Shown piece after piece: positions 63,201 through 64,000 of a stretch of 64,000 nucleotides of DNA (position 1 is its first letter; the number at the start of each line of letters is the position of its first letter). Below the pieces are notes generated by a model that ran no database searches, was not told the origin of the DNA, and saw only the letters and a program-made list of their open reading frames with translations. Where the stretch lies: positions 744,001 through 808,000 of the forward strand of contig CP136956.1 in NCBI GenBank assembly GCA_033105485.1, given 5' to 3'. A program made the translations under genes and the position numbers. The stretch comes from LVI-A0039 sp033105485 (GTDB lineage Bacteria > Bacillota_I > Bacilli_A > UBA3375).

Positions 63201-64000
63201 CCACAACCTTTGCATTATCTAACGTTGTTGCTACATTTGTAATTGACTTAATATTTTTTGATTCTGTAATATCAAGTGAGATTGATGATACGCTGTTTGC
63301 ATTATCAATATGTAAACCGATTAAGTTATTATCACTACTGTCCGTTGGCGTCAGATTTTCTCCATAACTAGTTAATGCAAACTCCGGGCTTTCCGTTTGT
63401 TCGGCAGACGCTTGACTAGTCGTTTCTCCACCTGTTTCAACCGGTACTGTAAACGACTGTACATCACCAGCTTCCGCTTCACTATCAGCGGCTGTTCCAA
63501 TATGTTCTAAGTAATAAGTCATTGTCTGATAATAATCTTGTTCATCCTTAAACTGACTGATGATATTATCATAACTAGTGTATCCTGATTTATAATTATC
63601 AATTGAACTCGAAATACACTCGCTAGCTCCACTCTCATTTTGCGATAAACATTCGTTTACAATTTGATCAAGATCATTATAATAACTTACACGCGTAGCA
63701 AATAAACTCTTAATACCACTTACTTGCGAGTTATCATTTAGAATTTGTAAACTGTCGTTGATCACATTGGTATTATCAAGTGTTAACTGGTTCTGCTCAC
63801 GCGTATCATTGACAACTTTTAATTGATTGAAATACTTAGTGAGAATCTCCGTTATGTTCGGAGTAGCATTAGTAATGCTATACTCACTAGCTGTGTACTG
63901 CTCATTAGTTTCAACTAACGTATCCAGTGTATCCTCGACATTGTCAATTCGTTCGTTTAACAATTGGTCATTTTCATCCATCACCTCAAGTGACTCAGTT
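60220..64000 (-). CDS. esaA: EsaA/YueB-like large surface protein, 5' end outside window
   Basis: At least 1259 codons are present and the frame is open to the right edge (TESLE before GTG 63984), so the N-terminus is missing. The visible part is extracellular: helices to about 150 (NESGASECISSSIDNYKSGY), a long beta-rich region from 200 to 860 with several repeated Ig-like pieces (each with DDQQVTEDGVITPNEAVNIK-like or NEEDDIDGNDVIEPQEQIGL-like acidic turns), then helices (990-1200) and a single C-terminal membrane helix (about 1225-1247) with a short tail. EsaA normally has several helices at its C-terminus; only one is seen. Place at the head of the core operon supports EsaA. Confidence 0.65.
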   Translation of the reverse strand, partial: TESLEVMDENDQLLNERIDNVEDTLDTLVETNEQYTASEYSITNATPNITEILTKYFNQLKVVNDTREQNQLTLDNTNVINDSLQILNDNSQVSGIKSLFATRVSYYNDLDQIVNECLSQNESGASECISSSIDNYKSGYTSYDNIISQFKDEQDYYQTMTYYLEHIGTAADSEAEAGDVQSFTVPVETGGETTSQASAEQTESPEFALTSYGENLTPTDSSDNNLIGLHIDNANSVSSISLDITESKNIKSITNVATTLDNAKVVVEDNRIRISSIKATELNLVFNVEKTIDSNQAKLSLAYNDEQETLTVGEKSNLTVSPNVSESDITLDYAYTVQPDDSTIEYQDSNLVSEYGNEAFSLSNDGDGAVTATDSGLTIDASTFEEGSVIEFSITFDNLIGNQIFIENYTIDGQTASFPIISELATVSSSLRIYDDPYTVDLDNEEDDIDGNDVIEPQEQIGLRYEVEIESPAAYSVSKLKFNADLESLINLDVSPQVVVQVGDATLDPTISTNDTEVTIDFGEEVSSTDIPDPGSDDSYELPIDIYINLELKSDIELGTLDDDLAIGFTDLELTTNGTANQTHLAATDDVDLAIGAVSLEQVNYTVNSDSCLGASTISECKFEAGEEITKQITVKNSSDDAAAGLVLSEEFTGDDLITTDAPSYEFAMINDAIDGDNYIADKMTADGNQIKFSMPANSELVITEQLTVEEDIVSNGATINSTSLEQYSVQLGHTETELTITPLALLITILDDQQVTEDGVITPNEAVNIKLEVKNASTRGKSHKQYIEMTESSGRAVDSIRVVSVEDEDWNPVDYSPVDGHSIVINQSLDPNEAFTVNLRINFNNLNSAPSTEQFEFISYKGEFDPSEDVCSENNCDTISYHLSTNPDYLQLARDQAANTPVIGEDPYGPSLDKSQQVVDESSKIMDNVSDMRTYINKYIALNAKLNKFTTLDNTQIEDVQNLISSYQFEDGLEPVSPEYCADNKELSCQIFDLFNQIVTSESGAKNHYQEVLTTIDPSLEEQLGTKDTTDGQPTDEPINIGADFNGYGECQNIVNAENGDVTEGECDLINPGINERIEMQDTNVENVKIEINKILDNETEEVNEEPYQQEIMEIDEQTNQVMDKVETENNELFGKKIDVYDENYQEIMDYVTEISEDPAYAKAIKKFKNEELTRQEESALILKQVYNLLPNTNLDGMPNKMVYSFIASPFAITEQTIDQPISTITKASHPWLLIIIVGMFIATLLLVASLYYINREV

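Noticed and set aside
1..64000. Mollicutes-type code with TGA as tryptophan
   Set aside because: TGA ends the 35746 and 52165 toxin genes and the small gene at 53364, tryptophans are TGG, and a peptidoglycan amidase is present.
1..64000. tRNA, rRNA or other structured RNA genes, and transposase genes
   Set aside because: No cloverleaf-like or rRNA-like segment was noticed in any gap and no transposase or integrase reading frame was seen; a tRNAscan and Rfam search would settle this.

Overview
The window is AT-rich DNA from a Gram-positive, low-GC member of the Bacillota. It uses the standard code: TGA ends several genes here, and tryptophan is TGG. There is a cell-wall amidase, lipoprotein signals, a PTS permease and a full Firmicutes-type (T7SSb) secretion core. 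The combination would suit a deep-branching Bacilli/Erysipelotrichia-type anaerobe, but that placement is inference.

The left 14 kb is ordinary chromosome. It opens with an AAA ATPase (DUF4143 type) and a GntR/UTRA regulator on the minus strand. A compact minus-strand locus at 2.2-9.7 kb carries an FMN-binding lipoprotein, polyprenyl synthase, type II NADH dehydrogenase with a DoxX-like tail, a NusG-II protein, a Gx-type S component, a fused double ECF ATPase, EcfT and ApbE. This is the gene set of flavin-based extracellular electron transfer (EET) loci. Then follow plus-strand genes for a GlcNAc-type PTS permease, DeoD purine nucleoside phosphorylase and an Amidase_3 cell-wall hydrolase, each with a promoter or a terminator that can be read.

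From 14.1 kb to the right edge every gene is on the minus strand and belongs to one large type VII secretion island, read from 64 kb down to 14 kb. It begins with a core operon: large EsaA-like protein (cut by the window edge), EssA, EsaB/YukD, EssB and full-length EssC. Each essC is followed by small helical (Lap/WXG100-like) proteins, a polymorphic toxin with an LXG-like N-terminus, and a partner or immunity gene that overlaps the toxin end. The module is then repeated with decay. Two further essC copies (46.0-50.2 and 38.0-42.2 kb) have lost the FHA-like N-terminus. They keep an almost identical first-ATPase block and carry different C-terminal halves, each followed by its own toxin cluster. 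A fourth module (21-26.7 kb) retains only an essC scrap. The three repeated junctions share a terminator, about 130 bp of leader and an essC membrane-segment scrap. They are interrupted by a 32-33 bp palindromic element.

Below the modules lie tandem arrays of partner genes with orphan toxin C-termini (31.5-35.8 kb), duplicated LXG-like toxins with membrane immunity candidates (26.9-31.4 kb), and a 1741-bp tandem triplication of an Imm70-like gene plus a DUF2625 gene (15.0-19.4 kb). Many partner genes are frameshifted or truncated. I read the island as one functional T7SSb secretion machine with an adjacent store of alternative EssC C-termini, effectors and immunity genes that is reshuffled by homologous recombination.
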